From Rhododendron vialii (taxonomy: Eukaryota > Streptophyta > Magnoliopsida > Ericales > Ericaceae), in contig NC_080567.1 of assembly GCF_030253575.1 (NCBI RefSeq), positions 9,944,501-10,008,500 of the forward strand: a DNA stretch of 64,000 bases, in the 5' to 3' direction. Each line of letters starts with the position of its first letter. The stretch's first letter is position 1. Below the pieces are notes generated by a model. It saw only the letters and a program-made list of their open reading frames with translations. It was not told the DNA's origin and made no database searches. The translations under genes were made by a program, and so were the position numbers. Shown piece by piece: positions 1 to 11,026 of the stretch.

Positions 1-1030
1 ATCGAAACGGTTCAAGGGACACCCTAAAAAAACATTTAAAAAAACACCCATAATCGTAATCTCATAGTTCCCGAATAAATTTTTATGATCTGAACCGTTC
101 AATGTGTGTAGAATGTGATTTCAAGGGTGCCATCAATAAATTAACAAAAAAAATGACCGAAAAAAGCTTGATTTGAGCAGTTTTTATTTGAACCGTTCAA
201 TAAAAAACTGTTCGAAACTGTCCGGATCAAGCCCTTCACCGTCATTTCTTTTGCTGATTTCTCATAGATACCCTTAAAATCACATTCTGATCACATTGAG
301 CGGCTCAGATCATCAAAATTTGATCGGGAACTATGAGGTGTTTTTTTGGGTGTCCCCGGAACTGCCCCGTGTGTGTGTATATATATATATATATTAATGT
401 GATCAGAGTATAATTTTAAGGGTACTCGCGAAAAATCAGAAAAAAAAGACCGAAAATGGTTTGATCTGAGCAGTTTTTAGCTCAAGTTTGATAAACGGTT
501 CAATTAAAAATTGCTCAAAACAAGCACTTTCCGGTCATATTTTTTTGCTAATTTTTCGGGCACCCTTAAAATCATATTCTGCACACATTGAAAAGTTAGG
601 ATCATAAACATTTGATCGGGAACTTCGAAATTGAGATTTGAAGTGTTTTTAGAGATTTTTTTTGGGTGTCTCTGAAACCGCCCCGTGTGTGTATATATAT
701 ACACAAAAATCTTCAGGTAAGGACTTTATATGCGGACCTCCCCATTTCTCCCTTTTTCTGATAGGAATTCGATGATTCAAGCCACTCAATGTTATTAGAA
801 CGTGATTTTAAACGTACTCGTGAGAAATCATCAAAAAAATGACCAAAAATGGCTTGATTTGAGCAGTTTTTTTGAACCGTTTAATAAAAAACTGTTTGAA
901 ACTGTTCGGATGAAACCCTTTCTAGACATTTTTTTTGACGATTTCTCGAGAGACCCTTAAAATCACGTTCTGATCACATTAAGCGGCTCGAATCATCTAA
1001 ATTCGATCGGGATCTATAAGGTCCTTATAA
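1..1030. repeat. Cluster of three related fold-back repeat units
   Basis: Three diverged units lie next to each other, about 1-365, 395-690 and 750-1025. Each reads like one half of an inverted repeat and then its complement: a GATCTGAACCGTTCAATG-like word, an 'aagggt' word and a 'GACCG' word on the left reappear as complements on the right, for example ACCCTTAAAATCACATTCTG and TTTGATCGGGAACTATGAG. The units are separated by GT/TA microsatellite tracts (368-394 and near 685-705). This looks like a MITE or fold-back family inserted repeatedly or amplified in tandem. I found no target duplication and no coding sequence. Confidence 0.6.
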
Positions 1031-1156
1031 GGTGTATATATTATAAAATGGTAGAAGTTTCATTGTTAATCATACAAAATAATCGAAGACATAAAAAAGA
1101 CAGTTATCACCCCCAAAAGGAGTAACCAAACAAGAGGCCTAGCTTTCCAAGTTTTA

Positions 1157-1393
1157 ATGCCAGAACCTTACAACTCCGATCTTATGAACGGCCACGAAAT
1201 GTACTCCGGTGAATCAACACCAGCACCAAAATCACTAACCAACACCGGAAACATTATTCACCAAAAGCCACCATCAGATCTTAGGAAACCAGAATCCGGG
1301 GTAAAGGTACCAGACTTGGGAAAACCTAGCCGAGGAAAAAAAAAGAGTAAACATGAGAAGCAACTCCGCAGAGGGAAAACTAAAAAACAATAA
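1157..1393 (+). other. Unassigned short ORF, 78 codons
   Basis: An open frame of 78 codons ends in a strongly basic tail (GKKKSKHEKQLRRGKTKKQ). I do not recognise it. It has no membrane segment or clear domain. It lies downstream of the 3' end of the SGPP-like gene, which is on the other strand. It could be an exon of an unseen gene or chance; nothing else in 1030-2265 supports a gene structure. The 139-codon minus frame at 1525-1944 looks random in composition. Confidence 0.15.
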
Positions 1394-2265
1394 ATAAATA
1401 CACCGACTTCCCTTCTCTTCTATTTGGCCGGCGCTTCATCAATCCCAAAATATGTTTTTGCACTTCACTCTCTTAATGCACTCCAAATTATTATTTTTTA
1501 TTGTGTTACATGTAATTTTAAACACTAAAGGACAAATTCTGGTGTGCATTTATAAAAAAGTAAAGTACAAAAATCATTACCCAAATAAAAGTATATATTG
1601 CTACTTCCTAGATCTGAGAAATAAATGAAATTGTTAAATTGTGTGTCTGCATATAACCGCCATTCAATTTGACGTGACCTAAAAATTAAGGTTATAATTT
1701 TATACTCCAGGGGATTTTTTCCACACATAGAAATGTGTCTTCTTGAATAGTGAAATTGCCTCTGATGTGAAGAGTTATGAGGTAGGAAAAAATGAACCAC
1801 ATCCAGAGCACACCAAAAGTCATGGAATTTGGGTGCGGATCTTTGTTCAAACGGAATCGAATTGGATCGGTTAGTCTGTAGTCTGACTTGATACGGACAA
1901 TGTAATTCCAAAGACAGGCGTAGAATTTTAATGTTGCAGGCCAATAACGCAGAAAATTATAGCATAAAAGACGATATCAATTTATGTCCGAACAAACTGG
2001 AAAAAAAGCTATAAAACTTACTCCGATATTCAGTATATCTTAAAATAACATATTTTTTTCCCCATACTTGTTCTGCAAATTCCTATTACAAGCCATAAAT
2101 TAGGTGAAGATAGGGATATCCTCTTTGTGTAACCACAACAGTGATGCCCCCAAAATAAAATGAAACTCCCTCATATATAGTCCTCATTCAAGTTAATGGA
2201 TGCAATAAGCTACTCCAAACCAATAACAATTCCAAGTAATCCTGTAATTCGATATGATAAATGTT
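1394..2265. other. Intergenic stretch, 3' flank of the SGPP-like gene
   Basis: AT-rich sequence with no recognisable coding domain. The part nearest 2265 should hold the 3' UTR and poly(A) signals of the minus-strand phosphatase gene. I see no repeat structure here. Confidence 0.5.
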
Positions 2266-5200
2266 TCAACCTTCAGTTGTTGCCATACCTGCCTTTCTAT
2301 CAAGCTCTTCCAGAGCAGCCCACAACTTTGGATCTTCAAAATCCTTGATGAGAAATGCAGTCTTTGCTTCCATTAGCAAATGCTCCGGACTTCCTGTTGT
2401 TAAACCAACCACCGGCATCCCAGCTGCCACCACAGCTTTAATTCCAGAAACAGAATCCTCAGAAATCAAAAGCCCCAAAAACAAAATTTTATTACTGGCA
2501 AGACTAGAAATGCATAACAGAAACAGAAGTGTCTGAAAAGTCAAACCTCAAATACGAAAGTGTGATCCTTCGACACGTTGAGTAGTTCGAGTGTCTTCAA
2601 GTAAGGGTCCGGATGTGGTTTTCCATGCTCACATTCATTCCCAGGAACAACATATTCAAAGAATTCGGAGAGCCCCAGAGCTGAGATCATCAACTCAGCA
2701 TTTTCTTTAGGAGTATTAGTGACAGCAGTCCGTTTCAGACCACGAGCTTCTACCCATTTCTTTAATTTGTAAAGGCCGTTTACAGGCTTCAATTTATCCT
2801 TTGCCAATCTGCTTTCTCCATGTAATAAGTTACAAGGAGGGAGCTTGAAGAATTCATGGGGGAGAAAAGAGAAATTTACCTCCGAAACATGGCTTCTTTC
2901 TCAGCGGTGAATTTTAACCCTCGTTGGTGATCATGGGGGAAGAAGAATGTAACCATGTCTTCATTATGCTTCCCCGAAATAAATTCAGCATAGAATTCCT
3001 CCGTAATGGGAACCCCACTGTTGAAATCTATCTGTTAAACACTGGAGTATTTGATAACATCAGAAACAATTTTTTCATGGCATTTTACCCAACTTCCAAT
3101 AAAGCCTGCGTTTGGATTTTGGCTTTGAGGAACGAACTGTGTAACAGTGGTTAGGTCAATATAGTTGAATTCCTCACCTTTACTTTTTCCTTCACAAAAC
3201 CAATATCCATACACAACCTATGTGAAAGGTTCCTCATTTAAAACACAAATAAGAATCATTTTTCATTCAGATACATCAATATAAATATGTTGCTCCTTTA
3301 ATCATGCCATGTCCTGCCGCAAATTCGATTGGAAAGCACAATTTGTTTCCAAGGAGGAAAAAGAAAAAGTATTCTTACCTCTGGAAGCATTTCCCAGTAA
3401 GCTTGGTAGTGAATGGGATCCGAATCACATAGTGTTCCATCAACGTCAAATAATATTGCTTCAAGAGGAGCAAGTCTGGAGAGACGAGATGTGCTGCTTG
3501 CACAATCAAGGAGATAATAAGTCAACATTCACAAAAATCAAGAATCAGAAAACTTTCTGGGACTTTTGGCAACTCATGTGAACTGCCCCTCGGTCCATCG
3601 GATTGCGCAACCAAACTGAAAAGGGACAGATCGATGGCTTTACAATATTACCAGAGCAGTTGGTAGTTGTTTACTCGAACAAACTGGTGTTTAGTACTAA
3701 TCATGGAGAATGGCACATTGGGAATCCCGACTTAATCTATGAAAAAGATGGCAAAAAGGAGGCTCCTGATTAGCTCAGAATCTCAGATGAACAAATTAGC
3801 TAGTGCATTGTGCTTTTTGCTTGATCTCATCGAACTAAATACTACATCTTACAAATATTCTAGTTCATAACCATTTAGCAGGAAATCTAAAGTGGAAAAA
3901 GAAAAAATTCCTCTTCCAAAACCTGATCAAACTATCGAATTTTAAGCAACCACTACAAGTCATCAAGAAAAACCAAAGGGTTAAATACTTATATCCAATC
4001 AGCAATTAGCACCATCAAGATCCTACACCAATTAAGAGGCCTTTCAAAATAGTAAACAGTAACAAAATAGTTCCTAATCTAAAGAAACCAAATGAACTGA
4101 GCAAACACTCCGCAGAAAATATACGCACAAAGTACGCCACCAAGTCAATTATTTAGGAAATATAAGTATCAACAGTTTTTTCTTCTGAACAAATCAGCTA
4201 GCTCGTTCACTTGTGAATCTGTTTATTCCAACAACAATTCCCATGAAATGTCAAGACTACGGAACAAACTATAGAGTGGGATATAGATCCATGTAGTGGC
4301 TCCGGAACTGGGGCTCGGACAGCCCACCAAGCCACATTGCACTGAGCGAGCACGAGGATGCCTATCTGCCATTCTATATGAGGATCTGGAGACCACAGCG
4401 CCACCCTTGGAATGTCGCTCGGTAAGGGGAGTCCGGCTGGGGCTCTGTCGCTGCCTAAGCGCGCGGAGTATTCCCGACCCCGATGCCGCCTGAAGAAATA
4501 CGGTTACGCCGGGAGGGCCCCATGCGGTTACGCCACAAGAGTAATCATTGGGGTCTGACCTGACCATGTGCTCCGTAACCGCCTTATCCCATTTGTCACA
4601 TATGACGTCACCCGAGGCGGTTACCCGAGTGTACCCTCCATACACTAGCTTGGAGGCCAAGCAAAGCAAAGTCTATAAATACGAAGGGATTCTAACCTAG
4701 AGAGGTATACCATTCTCCCCTAAACCTAGACCTATACACTTCTCCCTACATCTAACTTGATCGTCGGAGGGTCACTGGGCTACCATAGCTCTAGTGACAC
4801 TCTGCAGGTCAGGCGGCGGGCGCGCGGAGGAAGGAACTGGAACCGACCCGCAGTCAAGATCCCGATAAATCGAACCCCTACAATCCCATGGACGGATGTG
4901 TGCAAAACTACATATAAAACAAAAAAACATTTCCACAAACAATGGGAATTCGTACTGAAAAAAAACCCGGATGTAAAATTTCTGCATGGTACAAGCACAC
5001 CAAAAATAAAAGCAGTGCAAATAAATCAGGACGTTTCTGAAGACGGTCTTAGCAATTAATTGGAAATTGGAATGCTCAGAATTCATAGCATGCATATAAT
5101 ACTTACAAAAAACCCCAGATTTCATTTCAAGCAGAGGTAATGCTTTTATCATTTCATATGGGTTCTGCTTACAAAAACCCATATGAAATGATCCAAGCAT

Positions 5201-5431
5201 TACAAAAACCCAGATTTCATTTCAAGCAGAGGTGATTTCATTTCACAGCAAAATTTTGTCACAGTAGAGCTCTTCCAGTCTTCCTCTCATATGGGCAGAT
5301 CAGATCCTATCTTTTGTGAAACAGACCATATACGTATCAAACAACAGAACATAACACCTCAGGCTTAACAAGATATAGGGTTAGGATAATAATCACCTGT
5401 CTGCTGAGTTCTCACCCGACGAAAGTGTCAT
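2266..5431 (-). CDS. SGPP: HAD-superfamily sugar-phosphate phosphatase, SGPP-like
   Basis: Five minus-strand exons join in frame: 5397-5431, 3379-3496, 2880-3031, 2547-2808 and 2266-2457 (759 nt, 252 residues). All introns are GT-AG. The product has the four HAD motifs: DVDGT near residues 29-33 (nucleophile and acid/base aspartates), T132 in TNTPKENAEL, K165 in GKPHPDPY, and ED near 189-190 in FEDSVSGIKA. A cap region lies between motifs I and II. It closely resembles the Arabidopsis At2g38740 family, cytosolic enzymes that hydrolyse small sugar phosphates. The first exon, only 35 nt, is my inference: ATG plus ten codons, then AG before GTGATT, giving the right phase for exon 2. Without it no good ATG precedes the conserved LAPLEAILFD start. 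Intron 1 (1.9 kb) carries a solo LTR at 4292-4882. No break is seen. Exons 2-5 are secure; the start is less so. Confidence 0.9.
4292..4882 (+). mobile_element. Solo LTR in intron 1 of the SGPP-like gene
   Basis: The block starts TGTAGTGGCTCC and ends GAACCCCTACA (TG...CA), with a TATAAATA box at 4674-4681 and a downstream stretch typical of an LTR R/U5 region. The last ~300 bp match, in inverse orientation, the solo LTR at 35107-35685 (shared words include CCGCCTTATCC and TCGGAGGGTCACTGGGC). Flanking pentamers are atcca and atccc, a near-match target duplication. No internal retroelement sequence is present. It is antisense to the host gene. Confidence 0.75.
5099..5235. repeat. Small inverted repeat inside a direct duplication
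   Basis: Arms 5139-5164 and 5176-5201 pair almost fully (AATGCTTTTATCATTTCATA against its complement) with an 11-nt loop. A 30-nt word containing CAGATTTCATTTCAAGCAG occurs on both sides, near 5112-5138 and 5210-5233. It sits in intron 1 of the SGPP-like gene, close to the small first exon. Confidence 0.6.
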
Positions 5432-6112
5432 TGTACAATGGTACTGAACTATTTTAACAAAGGGTTCTAATCTCAATCAGAAAATTTTACTTATAGACAC
5501 GAAATCGGATTCTTCTATAAAAGAACACGAGAAAAGCAATAGGAATTGGTAAGTTGTGAAAACCGAGGGAAAGAGAGAGAGGGGGCAAGACCTTCGCTTG
5601 GTGTGGACACGAGTGGTTGGAAACTCGGCACGAGTGGTTGAACAATGCCTAAGTTCAATTATGCATAACTCTCCATCGGAGTTAAACATACTTCTAATAT
5701 TTTTTACATGTAGTGGGCAATTAGTTGCGTTCCCACTTCCCGGTATAGGAATGGTGGGATGTAACAAAACATTAATTGACGGATACTGTACCAAAACTAC
5801 CATTTTCGGAGTATAAAAATTAGAAAAATGAGGGAAGGAAAGAGAGGGAGAGAGACCGTGGAGAAAGAATCTTTGCAGGGAATCAGCAATGGAAATAATC
5901 CCCAAGAGATCAGGAGAGTTGTCTCCTCTCCAGATGCTGTGTTTAATGTCCTCGACACTATACCCCCTGAAGTATTGAGTAATTTTGATCAAACCCCTTA
6001 CATCATGTTTGGCCCATAATAAAAGGAAAAACAAAAAATGTCAACGGAAGAAAAGAAAAGAAAAAAAAGGCTTTTTCTCTCTGCCCCCATTCTTTACCAT
6101 TGAGATAATGAT
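5432..6112. other. Upstream region of the SGPP-like gene
   Basis: This should hold the 5' UTR and promoter of the minus-strand phosphatase gene. Open frames on both strands (5477-6034 minus, 5556-6019 plus) have no recognisable domain. I see no clear TATA box. Confidence 0.4.
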
Positions 6113-6618
6113 TGTTAGATGTCCATATTCAAATGTACTTCCATGTGTATCCATTGTAATGGATTCTCCTATATAAATACAACACTCTTAAGCACAATTG
6201 TGTGAGAGAACATTTTATTTTCCAAATACAAATTCAAGTTGGTATCGGAGCATTCATGGATTCTCCTACCAAATCAACCTCTTCTTCATCCACCAAATCG
6301 TCCTTATCATCAGATTTCACTTCTCAACCTATCACTTTTTCATCCACCAAATCGTCCTTATCATCAGATTCACTTCTCAACCAATCACTTTCAATAATAC
6401 CCATCATTTTATTCCCTTCAAAATAACCACCAAAAATTATCTTTACTGAAAAACTCAAATGGTTCCTTATCTTCGTGGCCAAAGCTTTAAGGACTATGTT
6501 GATGGCTCTTTCCCATGCCCTCCATCCACTGGTGATTCCCTTAGTCCTAATCAATTAGCATGGACTTAACAATACCAACTTTTCATGAGTCTTTTAATTT
6601 CATCTCTATGAAGAAGTT

Positions 6619-7955
6619 TGTAGACACCTCCCATACGGGTCATCGCCATACAGATTTATCATGCTTGTTTGGTTCCACTTCATAAACCAAGATCGTGGAT
6701 ATTCTCATGGCTAGGAACATCGCCACACGATAACGGTTATCATCAAAATAGATTCGCCACCTAATTTATTAAAACTAGGAAAAATAGATAGAGATTCCGG
6801 GTACGGGAGCCAAGAGTACAATAAGGGGAAGGTGTTAGGCACCCCTCTTTGCCCAATCGTGAGACTAGCCCATAATCGTTCGACATACAATATATATTTG
6901 CTTTATTTAATTCTAACACATAATCTGGTTTTTAGCCTTTAACAGTTGATAAGGTGAGCCAGTACGATAATTGAAAACATGCATCAGAATAAGCAGAAAA
7001 CAAATATATCCCAACAAATAGATCCCTTGGCCAGTGAATTGATGTCACGGCCGAGGAATCTCACTGGATCGATATATTGGCGGAAGGATTGATTCCCCAG
7101 CCGATGTTCTTCCTCACACCAGAACAAAGAGTTAATCAGGAATTAAAATACTACGATTAAACTATTAAAACAGAAGATGAATCAAACCATAGGGGCCTCA
7201 CCACCTTGATCCCTCATTGCTTGATTGCTTCAGATTGAGGGTGATTGACTGATCTTCTTCTCGAAACCCTAAAACCCTAGGATTAGGGTTTGTACTTCGG
7301 GGTTTGATCACTTGGGATGCGGCTGCTCACAAAGGTTTAGGGCTTTTGTAAAAAGGATATGAAAGATAATTTCTACAGAGCTTGGAGCTATGAAATGGAG
7401 GAATTGAATGTTAATTTCGAAACACTAAGGCCTCTTTATATAGGCATGGGATGACTCACTCTGACCAAGCAAATGGCTTGAATCAATAAGGTAGTATAGG
7501 GTTAGAAGATCTCTGCTCGAATCTCTCTTCATAGCCATAAAGAATCGAAAAAAGGCTGCTAGGATTTTGGTGCGTCCATTAAACGACTAACAAAACATTC
7601 TAGAATTCTGGAAAAAGACGATCTGGCGGCCGAGGAATGGATCTGGTGGCCGAAGAATGGATCTAGCGGCCGAGGAATGGATCTGGTTTTCGAAGAATAG
7701 ATCTTGTGGCCGAGAAATGGATCTGGTGGCCGAAGAATCAATCTTACGGCTGATAGATGTATTTTCCTAGGATGCTGTATTTATGTCTGAAATGCTAGTT
7801 GGCTCTGAATTGGATCCTCTAAGTGGCTAAAAGTATTCACCAAAAGTCCATGGGTTTACGAGAAGTCAATCGGCAATCACTGTATCCATTCATCATCGGG
7901 ATGGTCCCCAAGGTGGGACTTGAAATAATCATTAGGCCAAATTAGGGTGTCTACA
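6619..7955 (+). mobile_element. Solo LTR (Tat/Ogre-like family A) with 5-bp target duplication
   Basis: It begins TGTAGACACC and ends GGTGTCTACA, a perfect 10-bp inverted terminal pair, and is flanked by aagtt at 6614-6618 and 7956-7960. Removing it with one duplication restores the Copia gag frame, so the ends are exact. It holds the word GGGAAGGTGTTAGGCACCCC, which I associate with Tat/Ogre-type LTRs. A 20-bp tandem array is at 7620-7759. No internal retroelement domains remain, so it is a product of LTR-LTR recombination. Confidence 0.9.
7620..7759. repeat. Seven 20-bp tandem units in LTR family A
   Basis: Seven consecutive 20-bp units read as variants of GATCTGGCGGCCGAGGAATG. Some units differ at CpG sites (CGGCCG to TGGCCG), as expected from deamination of methylated DNA. 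Only a faint remnant is seen at the matching place in the copies at 13030-13090 and 13970-14040, so the array expanded in this copy or shrank in the others. Confidence 0.85.
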
Positions 7956-8613
7956 AAGTTCTCCCCATTATTGTCGGTTCCACAACCTCTCATGAAATTT
8001 GGGACACTCTAGAGAAGTCTCTTGCCTCTGCTTCGCAAACCCGAGTGCTTCATCTCACCTGTCGTCTTCAATTAATTCGGCAAAAAAACTGCTTTGTGAC
8101 GGCATTTCTTCATGAAGCCAAAACATTGGTTGATGAACTCAGTGCTACCGAAAAACCTCTCTCTCGGGCTGAGTTCAATCTTTATGTTTTCAAAGGACTT
8201 CACTCAAACTTCAAGGATTTGGTCACTGCACTTTCTTCCCGACCAGATCATGTGTCCTTTTCTGAACTTCATAGCTTGTTGCTTAGTCATGAGTTTCTAT
8301 GCAATGACACCTTATCCTCCCTTCAGATTCGTCGCCCATTGAATCTCCTCAGGCGCATTTCACTCAGACTGGTTGTGGTGGTAGTTGTGGGTTTCACAAC
8401 CGCGGTCACGGCTAGGGCTATCATAACTCCTCTAGCATTGCCACCCGCCACATGCTACTGGTTTGTCATCTGCTGCTGGGATTCTTCCTTTCCCAGCCAA
8501 CGCTACTCACATTCGTTGCCAAATATGTGACTGCACCAATCACACAGCCATTCAATGCTACAATTGCTTTAATCAAAGTGTGAATTATCCTAGTGCTCAT
8601 TACACTACCGTTG

Positions 8614-9165
8614 ACTAGTTCCCAGATGCGGGTGCCACCTATCATGTCACTCCGGACCTTACCAGTCTTTTGACCTTTGAGGATTATCGTGGCCATTCAC
8701 AGCTCCAAGTGTGTAATGGTACTGGTATTCCCATTTCTCATGTTGGTTTATCGATTCTCCGTTCTCCTAACTCTTCTTTTCAACTTAAAAATGTTCTTCA
8801 TTTTCCATCCTTTACTAAATCATTATTATCTGTCCATCAATCTTGCAAAGACAATAATGCTTTCTTTGAGTTTCATCCATCCATCTTATTTTCTTGTCAA
8901 GGATCAACTTACCAAGAATCCTCTATGGCAAGAATGAAGGCGGCCTCTAGAAACTCTCTCCTTCGGGTCTTCCTGAATGTATTCCTCTCGATGTTTTGCA
9001 TCCTCGTCATGGTCATCCACATGCTCGTGTTTTGCATCAAGTCTTGAACTCTCAAGGTATTCCATTTTCAGCTAATAAATAGTGCACTACCACCATTTGC
9101 CATGCATGTCAACTTGGCAAATCCTCTAGGCTTACTTTGTCTAGTACGAGAAATAAAAGTGTAGC
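8614..9165 (+). pseudogene. Copia protease and GAG-pre-integrase region, degenerate
   Basis: The protease core DAGATYHVTPD (usual form D-[ST]-G-A) lies near 8626-8658, after an in-frame stop. It is followed by the conserved NVLHFPSFTKSLLSVHQ stretch near 8789-8840 and then a His/Cys region (ICHACQLGKSS, near 9098-9130) that precedes integrase in Copia polyproteins. Frameshifts lie between 8930 and 9060. The segment ends at the insertion of the LTR at 9166. Confidence 0.8.
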
Positions 9166-11026
9166 TGTTGACGCCCCAAATCCGGGCTTTCAGATTATCT
9201 TTAAGTTTGGCTCGGTCGGCTCCCCAATGATGAAATAAGAAAAAATATACCTTCGAGGCTTGGATCGTTACTCCTTCAATAGCTTCAAGAAAGCCCCTTT
9301 TCAAACATATAGGGTGGCTCCCGGTTCAATTGCAAAAGAGAAAGATGTGTTTGCTTTGTTAAAAATAATTTTTTTCATGACATATTGAGGGTAAAATGGG
9401 CACACATTTCAATGTATAAAACATCTTTGAGGGAAACCAATTGGGTTAGAAAGAGGACTCAACAAGCTTTCCAACTCTTTGAACCGCGTTAAAATCTGAG
9501 TTTGGGAGTGTCCGAGGCGCCCCCGCGAAGTTTGGTGTGTTATGCTGTCACAAGATACCGCGCGGCATTTCAAAATGCCGCGCCGCATTTCAAAAAATTA
9601 CTCCACCACACAAGATTTTAATACACCATGCAATTTCTCATTATGCCGCGTGACATTTCGGAAAAAGTTCTGACAGTTGCAGAAAGTTGTCGGCCACACT
9701 TGGCCAAAGAACTTTTGGAGAACAACGTGATTTAGAATGACATTGAATAGATTCGGTCTTGGCTCAACTCCCACAATCCACCATTATGATTTTTAATCAA
9801 TCTCTCTATAAATAAGGCTCCAAATCAGCCATTTAAGGAGGACTTTCTCTCTCTACACCAACCCACAAGCGGTCTAGTACAAAATCAATCTCAAACTGAT
9901 TTTTCTTCTTATTCTCCCTACCAAAGCTCATCAAATTTTCATAAAACTCACTTAAATCTCCCATAAACTCAGAAACCCGACTGATTTTAAGGGTTTCTAA
10001 TCTGAATCAACCTCCCTTCCTCCATTTTCAAGCACATCCAAGCCTTGAACGGAAGGCATAAACAAAGTCCTTGGGCTAAACCATGTTTTGGCCTTGAGGG
10101 GAGCTCACTGAGGCTTTTCCTAGTTATTCTATACTGGATTTTGGCCTCAAACGAGTCTTACATTCGAAAAGTAACAAAAACTAGCGATTGCACTGGAAGC
10201 ATTACACAGTGCGGTGTTTTAATATATCGTACGGCGTAATGTGATCCACCATGCGGTATTTTATTCAACACATATTCTTCTTGTTTTGCTGTTCTGTCCA
10301 GATTATTCATTATATCTTTCTTGTCTACATCAACTAATGTTATTTGGAGGTTGTGTAGGTACATTCTAGAGTGGGTTTCCAAGTTAAAAGTCGTTTTGAT
10401 CTCACTAACATTTTCAAACATCTCAAGAAGGCTTTTAATAAGGTGTTACATGATAAAATGAACGACATGGTCTCATTAACTATTTTCCAGAAACTCAGAA
10501 TACATAAAAGTCCACCTTACTGACCTAAGGTTCATTTTATGATGCAAACTCGAGCTGTTCTGGGATTTGCAGACAAGTACACCGCACGGCATCTTTGGTA
10601 TACCATGCGGCGTATTTGTCTCACCATGTGGCATTTTACTTAACATTAGCAGTCCACAGTTGTACTGTTATTTCATTTTCTATATATTGTTCATCCATTT
10701 CATACCGTACAGTTTGTACTACAAGTACGCCAATGTGTTATATTAAATTTCATGTCCCTTTTCTGTACATGTTTAATCAAAGTTAAAGTTTAATTCTATA
10801 TCCCTCATTTAAAATGCTTAGTAGAGACCAATTTTTATCGGGCAAGGGGGGTGCTTTTTCAATAAACCCTTCCCCTCTTGTAACCTGGCTCCCGAACCCA
10901 AGCTTTTCAAGGTTTTTGCTAGACTAAAAGCCGTAGCATTTTTCAAAACAAGCTCTCGGTTTCTCGAATTATCCATCTCAAAAATTCAGGTGGCGACTCT
11001 CTCGAGTTCCGGTCAAGGAGCCCATA
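9166..11026 (+). mobile_element. Solo LTR-like insertion (family B), 1.86 kb, with exact target duplication
   Basis: The insert starts TGTTGACGCCCC and is flanked by gtagc at 9161-9165 and 11027-11031. Removing it with one gtagc rejoins the Copia integrase frame without loss (SVA then PLDLIFSDAWGP), so both ends are precise. The 3' end reads CCCATA rather than the usual CA. Near the end is GGTGGCGACTCT (10989-11000), similar to a primer binding site of Tat/Ogre-type elements, so the unit may be an LTR plus a few bases of leader. It contains three clusters of a GCGGCAT motif. No coding domain is present. Confidence 0.8.
9550..10645. repeat. Clusters of a GCGGCAT near-palindromic motif in LTR family B
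   Basis: The words CGCGGCATTTC, ATGCCGCGCCGCAT and ATGCCGCGTGACATT (9558-9660), then GTGCGGTGTTTT, GTACGGCGTAAT and ATGCGGTATTTT (10208-10262), then CACGGCATC, ATGCGGCGTATT and GTGGCATTTT (10582-10640) recur about every 25-35 bp. They are G+C-rich islands in AT-rich DNA and partly self-complementary. Confidence 0.7.

Larger units (their letters stand above)
6256..8600 (+). pseudogene. Copia gag (UBN2-type), interrupted
   Basis: The frame begins ATGGATTCTCC just after the primer binding site. A serine/threonine-rich start contains a duplicated stretch of about 54 nt (6287-6340 and 6341-6393) whose second copy has lost a base. The conserved 'PYLRGQSFKDYVDG' region follows. The solo LTR at 6619-7955 then cuts the gene; after it the frame resumes in the VGSTTSHEIWDTLEKSL region and runs through the UBN2 core (SRPDHVSFSELHSLLLSHE, 8238-8295). 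A degenerate zinc-knuckle region (QICDCTNHTAIQCYNC) is near 8525-8570. Gag would package element RNA; this copy cannot, because of the insertion and stop codons. Confidence 0.85.

Noticed and set aside
1525..1944. 139-codon minus-strand ORF as a gene
   Set aside because: Composition looks random, no domain, AT-rich codons, no splice or promoter context.
4223..4669. 148-codon minus-strand ORF
   Set aside because: Lies within the solo LTR and shares no domain; shadow of the repeat.
5477..6034. 185-codon minus-strand ORF as first exon of SGPP or as a gene
   Set aside because: No homology that I can see; a better first exon with exact phase is at 5397-5431.
7620..7759. Transcription-factor binding array
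   Set aside because: No evidence beyond repetition; restricted to one LTR copy, so a tandem expansion is simpler.
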